Below, one piece after another: positions 7,211 to 13,552 of a DNA stretch of 15,646 nucleotides. Position 1 is the stretch's first letter; each line of letters starts with the position of its first letter. Made by a program: the position numbers and the translations under genes. Source of the DNA: SHZL01 sp031362985 (GTDB taxonomy: Bacteria > Pseudomonadota > Gammaproteobacteria > Xanthomonadales > SZUA-36); contig JANLTO010000021.1 of assembly GCA_031362985.1 (NCBI GenBank), positions 1-15,646 on the forward strand. Reading direction: 5' to 3'. Below the pieces are notes generated by a model. That model worked only from the letters and a program-made list of their open reading frames with translations, was not told where the DNA came from and made no database searches.

Positions 7211-7981
7211 CTATTTCTTTGCCCGGCCCTGGAACTGCGGCCGCCGTTTCTCCATGAAAGCAGAAGCACCTTCAATCATGTCAGCGGAGCCTATGGCCTG
7301 CACCAGCATGCCGAGGCCACTGAGGTAGTTATCGCGGCACTGGTTCCACCACACGTTAGAGCTGATTTTGGCAATTTCGAGATAACGCGGACTCATGTAT
7401 AACAACTCCTCCGCCCAGCGCGTGACTTCCGCTTCGAGCTGGTCCGCGGGAACCACTGCATTGATCAATCCCATTGCCAGGGCGTCGTTCGCCTTGTAGC
7501 GGCGGCACATGAAGGCAATTTCCTTGGCGCGTTTTTCTCCCACGCTGTGGGACAGGAAGTTCGTTCCGCCCAGTACCGGCGCGCTGCCAACTTTTACACC
7601 GGTTTGCCCAAACGTGGCATTTTCGGCCGCAATGGCAAGGTCACAGGCTACTACCAGCTCGTTGCCGCCACCTGCCGCCGCGCCGTTGACCGCAGCAATG
7701 ACGGGCCGCGGGCTGGTGCGGATCGCTTCATAAACATTCAATGACCCGTAAAACATGCGGCGCAGGGCTTCCGGGTCCGGTTTACTCAAATTGGCCAGGT
7801 AACCGCCGGCACAAAATGCCTTGCCCGACCCGGTCAGTACGATCACGCCTGCGTCCGAGGCGTCCTGCACAGCGTCGATCAGTGCCCGGGCCATCTCCGC
7901 ATCGTACGCGTTCATGCGGTCCGGGCGGTTCAGGCGGATCCAGGCCACTTCACCTCTTCTTTCTACTTCGATGTCCGACAT
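7211..7981 (-). CDS. Crotonase-fold protein, MenB/BadI-like (probable ring-opening hydrolase or hydratase)
   Basis: 256 residues, enoyl-CoA hydratase/isomerase superfamily. Oxyanion-hole segments: FCAGGYL (56-62) and NGAAAGGGNELVVACD (99-114). The following region, FGQTGVKVGS (124-133), then GEKRAKEIAFMCRRY (148-162), resembles naphthoate synthase MenB and 2-ketocyclohexanecarboxyl-CoA hydrolase BadI more than ordinary hydratases. The two glutamates of classical crotonase are not evident, and the Asp that MenB/BadI keep after the GS pair seems replaced (SAPV, 133-136). This family position and the IpdAB-like genes suggest hydrolytic ring cleavage, as EchA20 does in cholesterol ring D opening; that is inference. 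First gene of the leftward operon: ATG at 7981 with GAGGA at 7990-7986. Confidence 0.87.
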   Translation of the reverse strand: MSDIEVERRGEVAWIRLNRPDRMNAYDAEMARALIDAVQDASDAGVIVLTGSGKAFCAGGYLANLSKPDPEALRRMFYGSLNVYEAIRTSPRPVIAAVNGAAAGGGNELVVACDLAIAAENATFGQTGVKVGSAPVLGGTNFLSHSVGEKRAKEIAFMCRRYKANDALAMGLINAVVPADQLEAEVTRWAEELLYMSPRYLEIAKISSNVWWNQCRDNYLSGLGMLVQAIGSADMIEGASAFMEKRRPQFQGRAKK

Positions 7982-8070
7982 ACGTTCCTCGTTTTATCTT
8001 TAATTGGCGAGCACAAAAGCTTCCAACAATATACTCGCAGGTGCGAAATCAGTTCCTTCCGGCCGCTTGC

Positions 8071-8100
8071 TTGACAGTCGGATACATTCTGTGGAAGTAT
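8071..8100 (+). promoter_or_regulatory. Possible rightward promoter upstream of the leader region
   Basis: TTGACA is a perfect -35 hexamer; AAGTAT, 18 bases downstream, is a weak -10. It would start transcription near the palindrome centre and produce a transcript of about 300 bases ending at the terminator at 8407-8411. The weak -10 keeps the confidence low. Confidence 0.25.
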
Positions 8101-8114
8101 TGAACAAAGTTCAA
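8086..8114 (-). promoter_or_regulatory. Candidate sigma70 promoter of the leftward operon
   Basis: On the minus strand TTGAAC (8114-8109) is followed after 17 bases by CAGAAT (8091-8086): four of six matches to each consensus hexamer. Initiation near 8079 would give a leader of about 98 bases before the crotonase ATG. The -35 and the adjoining spacer are covered by the palindrome at 8100-8114, as expected for repression. Confidence 0.45.
8100..8114. promoter_or_regulatory. Perfect 15-bp palindrome, candidate TetR operator
   Basis: TTGAAC-AAA-GTTCAA, a 6-3-6 perfect inverted repeat directly over the -35 region of the leftward promoter and close to +1 of a possible rightward promoter (TTGACA 8071-8076, AAGTAT 8095-8100, 18-base spacer). 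Short AAC/GTT palindromes are typical of TetR regulators of lipid and steroid catabolism (KstR, PsrA). The regulator is probably the TetR protein at 4566-5174; this pairing is inferred. Confidence 0.55.
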
Positions 8115-8227
8115 GTTCTGTTAAGAAAGAAATGATTTTGACCGTCTGGCCCGGCGGGTAACAGGGCTGGAAAATCGGGTGCTGATTCCTACGTCAGAAG
8201 CAAGCTAACTCCCTCGGGGACACTCAA

Positions 8228-8365
8228 ATGCAACACCCAGGACACCGCGGATTTATGGAGTTGAAGTCGGCTACCGGTTTGGCTCGAGCGAGTAATCAGC
8301 ACCAGGACCGGTGCTGCTGGCTAGGCCTTGCTGGTGCGGCCCGGCAGAAACTGCGGGCTGGTTGA
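8228..8365 (+). CDS. Candidate small ORF, 45 residues, in the leader region
   Basis: ATG at 8228 to TGA at 8363-8365. A GGGGA at 8216-8220 lies 7 bases before the ATG, an acceptable ribosome binding site, and the intrinsic terminator starts 13 bases after the stop, so start signal, ORF and terminator are in the right order for a small gene. The product is basic, with a CCW motif at residues 29-31, no membrane segment and no recognised family. Against it: codons such as CTA, AGT, AAT and TTT are unlike the neighbouring genes, and the second half of the frame coincides with two hairpins, so the sequence may be constrained as RNA. Could be a leader peptide, a small protein or chance. Confidence 0.2.
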   Translation: MQHPGHRGFMELKSATGLARASNQHQDRCCWLGLAGAARQKLRAG

Positions 8366-8370
8366 AGTCG
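8260..8370 (+). repeat. 10-bp direct repeat pair in the leader region
   Basis: GTTGAAGTCG occurs at 8260-8269 and 8361-8370, 101 bases apart, flanking the first two hairpins. It may be chance, or a pair of protein or RNA contact sites; no known motif matches. Confidence 0.4.
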
Positions 8371-8411
8371 TGATACACCTGATCCTCGCGTTAATGCGGG
8401 GATCAGTTTTT
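8297..8411 (+). ncRNA. Structured leader or small-RNA candidate (three successive hairpins)
   Basis: Three stem-loops follow each other on the plus strand: CAGCACC with GGTGCTG (8297-8316, 6-base loop); GCCC-G-GCAG with CTGCGGGC (8339-8358, AAA loop, one bulged G); and the terminator hairpin (8379-8406) with its T run. The 5' limit is unknown. It may be the 3' part of an independent small RNA or an attenuator in the ligase leader. It does not resemble 6S RNA, RNase P RNA, tmRNA or a riboswitch class that I can recognise. Confidence 0.35.
8379..8411 (+). terminator. Intrinsic terminator in the ligase leader
   Basis: Stem CTGATCCTCGC (8379-8389) pairs with GCGGGGATCAG (8396-8406): 11 pairs including one G-U, over a 6-base loop GTTAAT, followed by five T (8407-8411). 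The T tract is only on the plus-strand side, so it acts on rightward transcription. It lies 148 bases before the ligase ATG, with no ordinary gene upstream in the same direction, which is why it suggests a small RNA or attenuation. Confidence 0.75.
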
Positions 8412-8417
8412 GCAGCT

Positions 8418-8446
8418 TTGCCTGCGGCCCCTGAATTTAATCTAAA
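8418..8446 (+). promoter_or_regulatory. Candidate sigma70 promoter of the CoA-ligase operon
   Basis: TTGCCT (8418-8423), 17-base spacer, TCTAAA (8441-8446), four of six matches at each hexamer. It lies just beyond the terminator, so it could drive the ligase operon independently of read-through, giving a leader of roughly 105 bases. Confidence 0.4.
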
Positions 8447-8449
8447 GGA

Positions 8450-8463
8450 TTCAACAAGTTCAT
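8450..8463. promoter_or_regulatory. Degenerate second palindrome near the rightward start site
   Basis: TTCAACAAGTTCAT contains AAC-AA-GTT and shares the GTTCA half-site with the perfect palindrome at 8100-8114, but has a 2-base spacer. It would lie at about +1 of the promoter at 8418-8446, so it may be a weaker operator for the same regulator. Confidence 0.3.
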
Positions 8464-8546
8464 GGGCAAGAAGTATTTGTGATCCCTTAGCGGCAAACAA
8501 CAAACAGCAAGCAGCTAGCGCCAGGGAATAGAGCAAACCAAACAGC

Positions 8547-8552
8547 AGGAGG
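8547..8552 (+). promoter_or_regulatory. Strong ribosome binding site of the CoA ligase
   Basis: AGGAGG, 7 bases before the ATG at 8560: a full Shine-Dalgarno match, clearly stronger than those of most other genes here, and it fixes the ligase start. Confidence 0.85.
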
Positions 8553-8559
8553 AAAACAG

Positions 8560-10221
8560 ATGGGTCAGTGGGACAATAAATTCGAGCGGCACGCGAAGAA
8601 GTGGGCGTCGTGGAAAATGCAGGAATATTCCCAGCATGACCGCGTGCTGCCGCGCATCATCGAAGACAAGGCGCGGCAATACCCCGACCATGTCGTGTTT
8701 CAGTTCAGGGATTATCCCATCACGTTTGGTGAGCTGAACGAGCGCATTAACCGCACGGCCAACGGTTTCCTTGCGCTGGGTGTGCAGCATGGCGACAAGG
8801 TTGCCATCATGCTGCCCAACTGCCCTGAGTTTCTCTATACCTGGTTTGCCCTGAACAAAATCGGCGCTGTCGAAGTGCCGATCAACGTAGCGCTCAAAGG
8901 CAATGGACTGGCCTACCAGATGGTGCAGTCCGATTGCGTTGCTTTGGTGGCCGACCTGCAATACCTGGACAGGCTCGACGGCATTGCCGGTGATCTGAAG
9001 GCCATTCGGCACATCGTGTTCATGGACAATGACAAGAGCGGGGTCGCCACGCCCGGCTGGGCGGGATTTGACTACCTGACGTTTGTGCAGTTAATGGATC
9101 ATTCTGCCGAGGCCCCGAAGGTCGTCGTGCACTACAGCGATCTCGCAACCATCCTGTATACCTCCGGCACTACCGGCGTTTCCAAGGGCGTGATGTTCAG
9201 CCACCACTACTGGTATGACATCTGGGCGGAATCGGTGAAGTACTCGCGCTATACCAACGACGATGTCCTCTACACCGGCCTGCCCTTTTTCCATGGCAAT
9301 GCGCAGGGTATTACCGTGGGGCCGGCGATCCTGGCCGATGCCAAGGCAGTCGTGGTGGAGCGGTTCTCGGCCAGCCAGTTGTGGGATGACTGCCGCCGCT
9401 GGAACTGCACGGAGGCCAACTATATCGGTGGCATCATTCCCATACTGCTGAAGCAGGATGCCCATGCAGATGATGCCGACAACCCGGTCCGCTTGATGGT
9501 AGGCGCCGCTGCACCACAAGACGAATGGCATGAATTCCAGAAACGCTTCAACACCAAGATCCTCGAAGTGTATGGCATGACCGAATGCTACTGCTGCCTG
9601 GTCAGCCCGTACGACGAACCGCGCGCCGGGGCCTGTGGCAAGACCATTACGGGCTGGGACGTGCGCATCGTTGACGATGACGACAACCAGTGCCCACCCA
9701 ACGAGGTGGGTGAGTTCATCGCCCGCTCCAACAAGATGTTTGTTGGCACGACGGGTTATTACAAGAAGCCCGAAGACACGCTGAACCTGTTCTCCAACGG
9801 CTGGATTCACACGGGCGATATGGGCCGAATGGACGAGGATGGCTATTTCTTTTTCGCCGACCGCAAGAAACAGGCGATACGCCGCCGCGGCGAGAACATT
9901 TCATCCTTTGAAGTCGAGGCCGTGATCAGCGCGCATGACTCCGTTCTGGAATCCTGCGTGGTGGGTGTTCCGTCGGAACTCGGTGAAGAAGAAGTCAAGG
10001 CGGTGGTGGTGCTTAAGCCCGGTCATAAAGTGACCGAAGAAGAGCTGATCCGCTGGTGCGAACCGCGCATGGCGTACTTTTCCATACCCCGCTACATCGC
10101 CATCAGAAGCAGCTTGCCCAAGACGCCCAGCGAGCGGGTGGAAAAATTCAAGCTCAAGGATGAAGGCATTACTGCGGACTGCTGGGACCGGGAAAAGTCC
10201 GGGATCAAGCTACAACGATAA
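8560..10221 (+). CDS. Acyl-CoA synthetase (AMP-forming CoA ligase)
   Basis: 553 residues, full length for an ANL-superfamily CoA ligase. Motifs: phosphate loop YTSGTTGVSKG (200-210), YGMTE (338-342), TGD (418-420), DRKK (434-437) and RRRGENIS (441-448). It activates a carboxylic acid to an acyl-CoA with ATP in the cytoplasm; by context the substrate is the entry compound of the pathway, comparable to FadD3 for the indane propionate remnant of cholesterol. Odd: in the C-terminal A10 motif, where ligases usually have GK with the catalytic adenylation lysine, this one reads KTPSERVEKFKL (521-532), putting R526 at the lysine position. First gene of the rightward operon; the next gene begins 18 bases on with AGGAG at 10226-10230. 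Confidence 0.92.
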   Translation: MGQWDNKFERHAKKWASWKMQEYSQHDRVLPRIIEDKARQYPDHVVFQFRDYPITFGELNERINRTANGFLALGVQHGDKVAIMLPNCPEFLYTWFALNKIGAVEVPINVALKGNGLAYQMVQSDCVALVADLQYLDRLDGIAGDLKAIRHIVFMDNDKSGVATPGWAGFDYLTFVQLMDHSAEAPKVVVHYSDLATILYTSGTTGVSKGVMFSHHYWYDIWAESVKYSRYTNDDVLYTGLPFFHGNAQGITVGPAILADAKAVVVERFSASQLWDDCRRWNCTEANYIGGIIPILLKQDAHADDADNPVRLMVGAAAPQDEWHEFQKRFNTKILEVYGMTECYCCLVSPYDEPRAGACGKTITGWDVRIVDDDDNQCPPNEVGEFIARSNKMFVGTTGYYKKPEDTLNLFSNGWIHTGDMGRMDEDGYFFFADRKKQAIRRRGENISSFEVEAVISAHDSVLESCVVGVPSELGEEEVKAVVVLKPGHKVTEEELIRWCEPRMAYFSIPRYIAIRSSLPKTPSERVEKFKLKDEGITADCWDREKSGIKLQR

Positions 10222-10239
10222 TCTCAGGAGTTCAGTCCT

Positions 10240-12051
10240 ATGAGTGACAAGCCCCAGGCAGCCAAACACAGACAAGAGCACGAGCCGAACAGCGAGGCCA
10301 AAAGCGTACCAAAAAGCGGAATAACGCGCCGTGATGCACTGCTCGGTGCCGGCGCCGCCACGGTTGCTCTGGGAGTCCTCACTCTGGACTCAGCCAGCGC
10401 TGAAGAAGCGCTGCAATGGGACCGTGAAGCGGACATCCTGGTCATTGGCAGCGGCGCTGCTGCAGCGAGTGCCGCCATTACCGCCAACCAGAATGGCGAT
10501 AGCGTGCTGGTCATCGAAAAAGCTCCCATCACGGGTGGCACCGCAGCCAAATCCGCCGGTGTGCTGTGGATTCCGGACAATTTCACATTGAAAGCCAAGG
10601 GCATAGACGACCGCAAGGACGACTGCCTGCGCTACATGGCGCGCTTTTCCTATCCGCAACAGTACAACGGGGCTGATGCCACGCTGGGAATTTCTGCTGC
10701 CGAGTACGAGTTACTGTCGGCGTTTTACGACAATGCATCGAAAACCATAGACAGCCTGCGCAACAACGGTGATCTGCAGGTGGGGGAATGGCGCATGTTC
10801 GCGCTGGACCGTCCCGCCACGGATTACCTCGACCAGGTGCCGGAAAACAAAGTTCCAACCGGGCGGGCACTGGGCCCGCTGAAAAGCGATGGAACCATGG
10901 GCCTGGGCGTAGACCTGATGACGCAACTTCACGCCGGCCTGCAACGCCGGGGCGTGCCGGTACTTACGGCCCACCGCGCGACACGCATTGTAATGAACCC
11001 CCAGGGTCGTGCGATCGGCGTGGAATGTGATGCTGCCGGGAAAACTGTGAGATTTCACGCCCGCAAGGCCGTGATATTTGCCACCGGCGGTTACGCCCAC
11101 AATACTGAATTTGTCGATGCCTACCAGAAGCAAAGCCTCATGGGTGCTTGCGCCATGCCGTGGTCTACCGGAGATTTCATCAACATTGCCGGAGCGGCAG
11201 GCGCGCGCATGGGCGACCTGTCCACCGCCTGGCGTTCGCAGATCGTGCTGGAAGAGGCTTTGCAGGCCAGGACGCTCGCGGCTGGCGTGTTCTATCCTCC
11301 CGGAGATTCGATGCTGCAGGTCAACCGCTATGGCGTGCGCGCCGTGGACGAGAACCGCAATTACAACGACCGCACGACGGTGCACGGTTATTTCGACGCC
11401 ACCCAGTCGGAGTTTCCCAACCTGCTGATGTTCATGGTCTATGACCAGCGCAGCGCAGAAGCCTTTGCCGGGGACTACCCGCTTCCGGCAACACCGACTG
11501 GCGGCGGCCACGTGCTCACCGGCAACACACTTGCTGAACTGGGCGACCGCATACAAACCCGGCTGGCAGAAATTTCAGCTCATACCGGCGGCTTTTCCCT
11601 GTCGCCCGAATTCGTCGCCAACCTGCAGCAGACCATCACGCGCTTCAATGGCTACGCACTGTCGGGCAATGATGAAGAATTTCATCGCGGCAAGTACGGC
11701 TACGACAATGAATGGCACCTGGTGTTTTCGCCCATGCGCACCGACACGAAGTGGCCGCCCAACAAAGGACCCACGGTGACGATGTATCCTTTCCGCGATG
11801 AGGGTCCGTACTACGCCATCATGCTTGCGGCCGGTGCACTCGATACCTGTGGCGGCCCGGCCATCGATGCCAGCGCGCGCGTGCTGGATACAGCGGGCGA
11901 GCCAATTCCAGGGCTGTATGGAGCGGGTAATTGTATCGCCAGCCCGTCCTCACGAGCCTATTACGGCGCCGGCCATACCCTGGGCATGGCCACAACCTTT
12001 GGCTTTATAGCGGCCAATGCGGCCCACCTTGAAGCGGTGGACAGTGCCTGA
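10240..12051 (+). CDS. Tat-exported FAD dehydrogenase, KstD/fumarate-reductase flavoprotein family
   Basis: 603 residues. The N-terminus has a twin-arginine signal: TRRDALLG with R30-R31, a hydrophobic stretch to about residue 49 and an Ala-Ser-Ala site near 52-54. The FAD fold follows: VIGSGAAAASAA (68-79), an acidic E93 ending the second strand, TGGTAAKSAG (98-107). The C-terminal FAD motif GAGNCIAS (561-568) precedes RAYYGAGHTLG (572-582), the place where 3-ketosteroid dehydrogenases keep an active-site tyrosine. Family members dehydrogenate ketosteroids or reduce fumarate-like acids. Cytoplasmic KstD enzymes carry no Tat signal, so this is a periplasmic variant; the following gene encodes an exported c-type cytochrome that could take its electrons. 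Its substrate may therefore be a free acid or ketone and not a CoA ester. Confidence 0.88.
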   Translation: MSDKPQAAKHRQEHEPNSEAKSVPKSGITRRDALLGAGAATVALGVLTLDSASAEEALQWDREADILVIGSGAAAASAAITANQNGDSVLVIEKAPITGGTAAKSAGVLWIPDNFTLKAKGIDDRKDDCLRYMARFSYPQQYNGADATLGISAAEYELLSAFYDNASKTIDSLRNNGDLQVGEWRMFALDRPATDYLDQVPENKVPTGRALGPLKSDGTMGLGVDLMTQLHAGLQRRGVPVLTAHRATRIVMNPQGRAIGVECDAAGKTVRFHARKAVIFATGGYAHNTEFVDAYQKQSLMGACAMPWSTGDFINIAGAAGARMGDLSTAWRSQIVLEEALQARTLAAGVFYPPGDSMLQVNRYGVRAVDENRNYNDRTTVHGYFDATQSEFPNLLMFMVYDQRSAEAFAGDYPLPATPTGGGHVLTGNTLAELGDRIQTRLAEISAHTGGFSLSPEFVANLQQTITRFNGYALSGNDEEFHRGKYGYDNEWHLVFSPMRTDTKWPPNKGPTVTMYPFRDEGPYYAIMLAAGALDTCGGPAIDASARVLDTAGEPIPGLYGAGNCIASPSSRAYYGAGHTLGMATTFGFIAANAAHLEAVDSA

Positions 12052-12070
12052 TCACCGCAGCCCTGCCCGC

Positions 12071-12526
12071 ATGAAACGGAATTCGATATTGCCTGACCTG
12101 TTGCGGGCCGCCCCTTCACGCGGAATGGCTTTGGTCGGCCTGGTTTTGGCCAGCGTTGTCTTACCCGGCCCGCTTCTGGCCGACTCCGCTCCAACCAGCC
12201 TTGCCATGGCCACCCTTTCCCAGGATGTGGCACCGATCCTGACCCAGCGCTGCGTCATGTGCCACATTGCCGGAGCAGCACAAGGCGGACTGGACCTCTA
12301 TACCAATCTTTGGAGCGCAATCGTCAACGTCAAGTCCACGGAGAGTGCGCTCAACCTGGTCGAGCCTGGTGAGCCGGATAAGAGTTACTTATACCTGAAG
12401 CTTACCGGGGCTCAGCTCAGCGCTGGCGGGAGTGGTGCGCAGATGCCGTTCCAGGCGGGACAACTCGACGCCGGGCAGTTGGAACTCATCCGCTCCTGGA
12501 TAGCACAGGGCGCCCCGAATAATTAG
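12071..12526 (+). CDS. Exported mono-heme c-type cytochrome
   Basis: 151 residues from ATG at 12071, 19 bases after the flavoprotein stop. A Sec signal peptide with a hydrophobic core at about residues 19-36 ends at a likely LLA-D cleavage site (36-38). One heme-binding CVMCH is at residues 61-65 and a likely distal methionine in QMPF (M125). The layout, with VAPIL before the heme site, GGLDL after it and SWIAQGAP at the end, resembles the small cytochromes of the planctomycete-type cytochrome c domain. It is a plausible periplasmic electron acceptor for the preceding Tat-exported flavoprotein, linking it to the respiratory chain. The frame is open upstream to 12017, but that extension overlaps the flavoprotein gene and would hide the signal peptide. 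Confidence 0.85.
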   Translation: MKRNSILPDLLRAAPSRGMALVGLVLASVVLPGPLLADSAPTSLAMATLSQDVAPILTQRCVMCHIAGAAQGGLDLYTNLWSAIVNVKSTESALNLVEPGEPDKSYLYLKLTGAQLSAGGSGAQMPFQAGQLDAGQLELIRSWIAQGAPNN

Positions 12527-12546
12527 TTGAAGCGGAGTAGAACGCC

Positions 12547-13062
12547 ATGGCCGACAACAGCGCCAACAACAATGCCAGCAACGATGATGTCCACAAACTG
12601 CTTATTGGCTTGCAAAGCCGCATTGACGAACTGGAAAGCCGGGCTGCTTTACACGACCTCGTAAGCGACTACTGCATCGGGTTCGACACCAGGGACTGGG
12701 ACCGCTTCATCTCGATCTGGCACAGCGATGCCGTATGGGAAATCGGGCCGCCTTTCGGCACATTCAACGGCCATGATCGCATCCGCAAGGCCGTATACGA
12801 AATCCTCTACCCGGTGTGGCGCGAAACCCATCACCTGACATCGAACTTGAGACTAAGCTTCAACGACCCGGATCACGCCCATGGCATCTGCAATGTCGAT
12901 TGCATGGGCGCGACCATGGACAATGTCGTGCAAATGATCAGCGCAACGTATACCGATGATTTTGAGCGCCGGGATGGTGTATGGAAAATCGCCAAACGCA
13001 ACGTGGTGATCCACTATTTCAACCCGGTTCCCGGTGCGGTAATGAGCGCCCCCGGAGTTTGA
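12547..13062 (+). CDS. SnoaL/NTF2-like protein (second copy)
   Basis: 171 residues, ATG at 12547 with GGAG about 10 bases before it. After an Asn-rich start there is a short amphipathic helix (about residues 15-40), then the NTF2-like core: GFDTRDWDRFISIW (45-58), FNGHDRIRKAV (73-83), THHLTSN (94-100), and DGVWKIAKRNVVIHYF near the end. D47 and H96 correspond to the Asp-His dyad of LinA and scytalone dehydratase, so an elimination, hydration or isomerisation step is possible. It differs from the copy at 4121-4534 in length and sequence, so the two probably act on different intermediates or form different oligomers. The SRPBCC gene follows in the same reading frame after a TGA stop and four codons. 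Confidence 0.8.
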   Translation: MADNSANNNASNDDVHKLLIGLQSRIDELESRAALHDLVSDYCIGFDTRDWDRFISIWHSDAVWEIGPPFGTFNGHDRIRKAVYEILYPVWRETHHLTSNLRLSFNDPDHAHGICNVDCMGATMDNVVQMISATYTDDFERRDGVWKIAKRNVVIHYFNPVPGAVMSAPGV

Positions 13063-13074
13063 GTTAACCCGGGT

Positions 13075-13530
13075 TTGACTTACGTCGAATCACTCACCCA
13101 CGCCGGGGAGTTCAATGCCCCGGCTTCGGCAGTTTGGCATGTCCTCATCGACTGGGCCGCCATCATTGACTGGATGCCCGATGGCTATATCCGGGAACTG
13201 CGCATGGATAGCCAATGCCCGGAGCGGGGGCCAGGCGCCATTCGCCATCTCGTGACCGGCAAAGGCGTTACCCTATCCGAGCGACTGGACCACGCAGACG
13301 AGGTTAATGGGGTGCTGGAGCTTTCCCTGGTCGGCACACTGCCTTGGGGCTTGCTTTCCTACCGTGCCAGGGGAAAGCTTGACGTCCTGCCGCGAAACAT
13401 ATGCAGCCTCACCTGGAGCAGCACGCTGGAAATGCCGCAGGCGGGAATTGAAGCTGACCAAATCGTGACGCTTCTGCAGAAGTCCTATGCGAAAATGTTT
13501 CTTGGCATCAAACGCAGAGTGGAAACATGA
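13075..13530 (+). CDS. SRPBCC-family (START/polyketide cyclase-like) protein
   Basis: 151 residues. The helix-grip fold is suggested by FNAPASAVWHVLIDW (13-27), a typical N-terminal strand and helix, then PGAIRHL (53-59), LSERLDHAD (67-75) and a long C-terminal helix (about 126-149). Such proteins bind hydrophobic ligands, sometimes acting as cyclases or aromatases; no catalytic residue can be named. The start is uncertain: the only upstream initiation codon in frame is TTG at 13075, four codons after the in-frame TGA of the SnoaL gene, and there is no good ribosome binding site; the TTG adjoins a 10-bp palindrome AACCCGGGTT (13066-13075). Expression may depend on coupling to the SnoaL gene or on read-through. 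Confidence 0.72.
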   Translation: MTYVESLTHAGEFNAPASAVWHVLIDWAAIIDWMPDGYIRELRMDSQCPERGPGAIRHLVTGKGVTLSERLDHADEVNGVLELSLVGTLPWGLLSYRARGKLDVLPRNICSLTWSSTLEMPQAGIEADQIVTLLQKSYAKMFLGIKRRVET

Positions 13531-13542
13531 ATAGAAACATGA
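13522..13542 (+). repeat. Short direct duplication at the SRPBCC stop codon
   Basis: GAAACATGA occurs at 13522-13530 and again at 13534-13542, a 12-base period. The first copy contains the SRPBCC stop; the ATGs in both copies open a 9-codon frame ending at the TGA at 13554-13556, which overlaps the GTG start of the next gene. Confidence 0.6.
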
Positions 13543-13552
13543 GTGGATCCCG

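Larger units (their letters stand above)
7982..8559. other. 578-base divergent intergenic control region
   Basis: It separates the two operons and is much longer than two promoters need. It is more AT-rich than the genes near both ends. From left to right it holds the crotonase ribosome binding site, face-to-face promoter-like elements with a perfect palindrome (8071-8114), a possible 45-residue ORF (8228-8365), hairpins at 8297-8316 and 8339-8358, an intrinsic terminator (8379-8411), a rightward promoter candidate (8418-8446), a degenerate palindrome (8450-8463) and the ligase ribosome binding site (8547-8552). No known RNA family was recognised. Confidence 0.75.

Noticed and set aside
7195..7275. 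N-terminal extension of the acyl-CoA dehydrogenase into the crotonase gene
   Set aside because: The added residues are Arg-rich antisense-like sequence; the ATG at 7194 lies just after the crotonase stop.
8132..8161. Nine-codon leader peptide with a single Trp as an attenuation device
   Set aside because: Only one Trp, weak ribosome binding site, and it is more than 200 bases from the terminator hairpin.
8120..8411. Known structured RNA (6S, RNase P, tmRNA) in the leader
   Set aside because: None of the conserved blocks of these RNAs could be recognised.
8321..8536. Open frames of about 70 codons on both strands in the intergenic region
   Set aside because: They run through the terminator and promoter candidate, lack ribosome binding sites and have no family-like features.
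9091..9810. 239-codon open frame on the minus strand inside the CoA ligase
   Set aside because: Antisense to conserved ligase motifs; no start signal or domain.
10711..11556. 281-codon open frame on the minus strand inside the flavoprotein gene
   Set aside because: It is opposite a gene with clear FAD motifs, has no ribosome binding site or family motifs, and its His/Arg-rich composition is what a GC-rich antisense frame gives.
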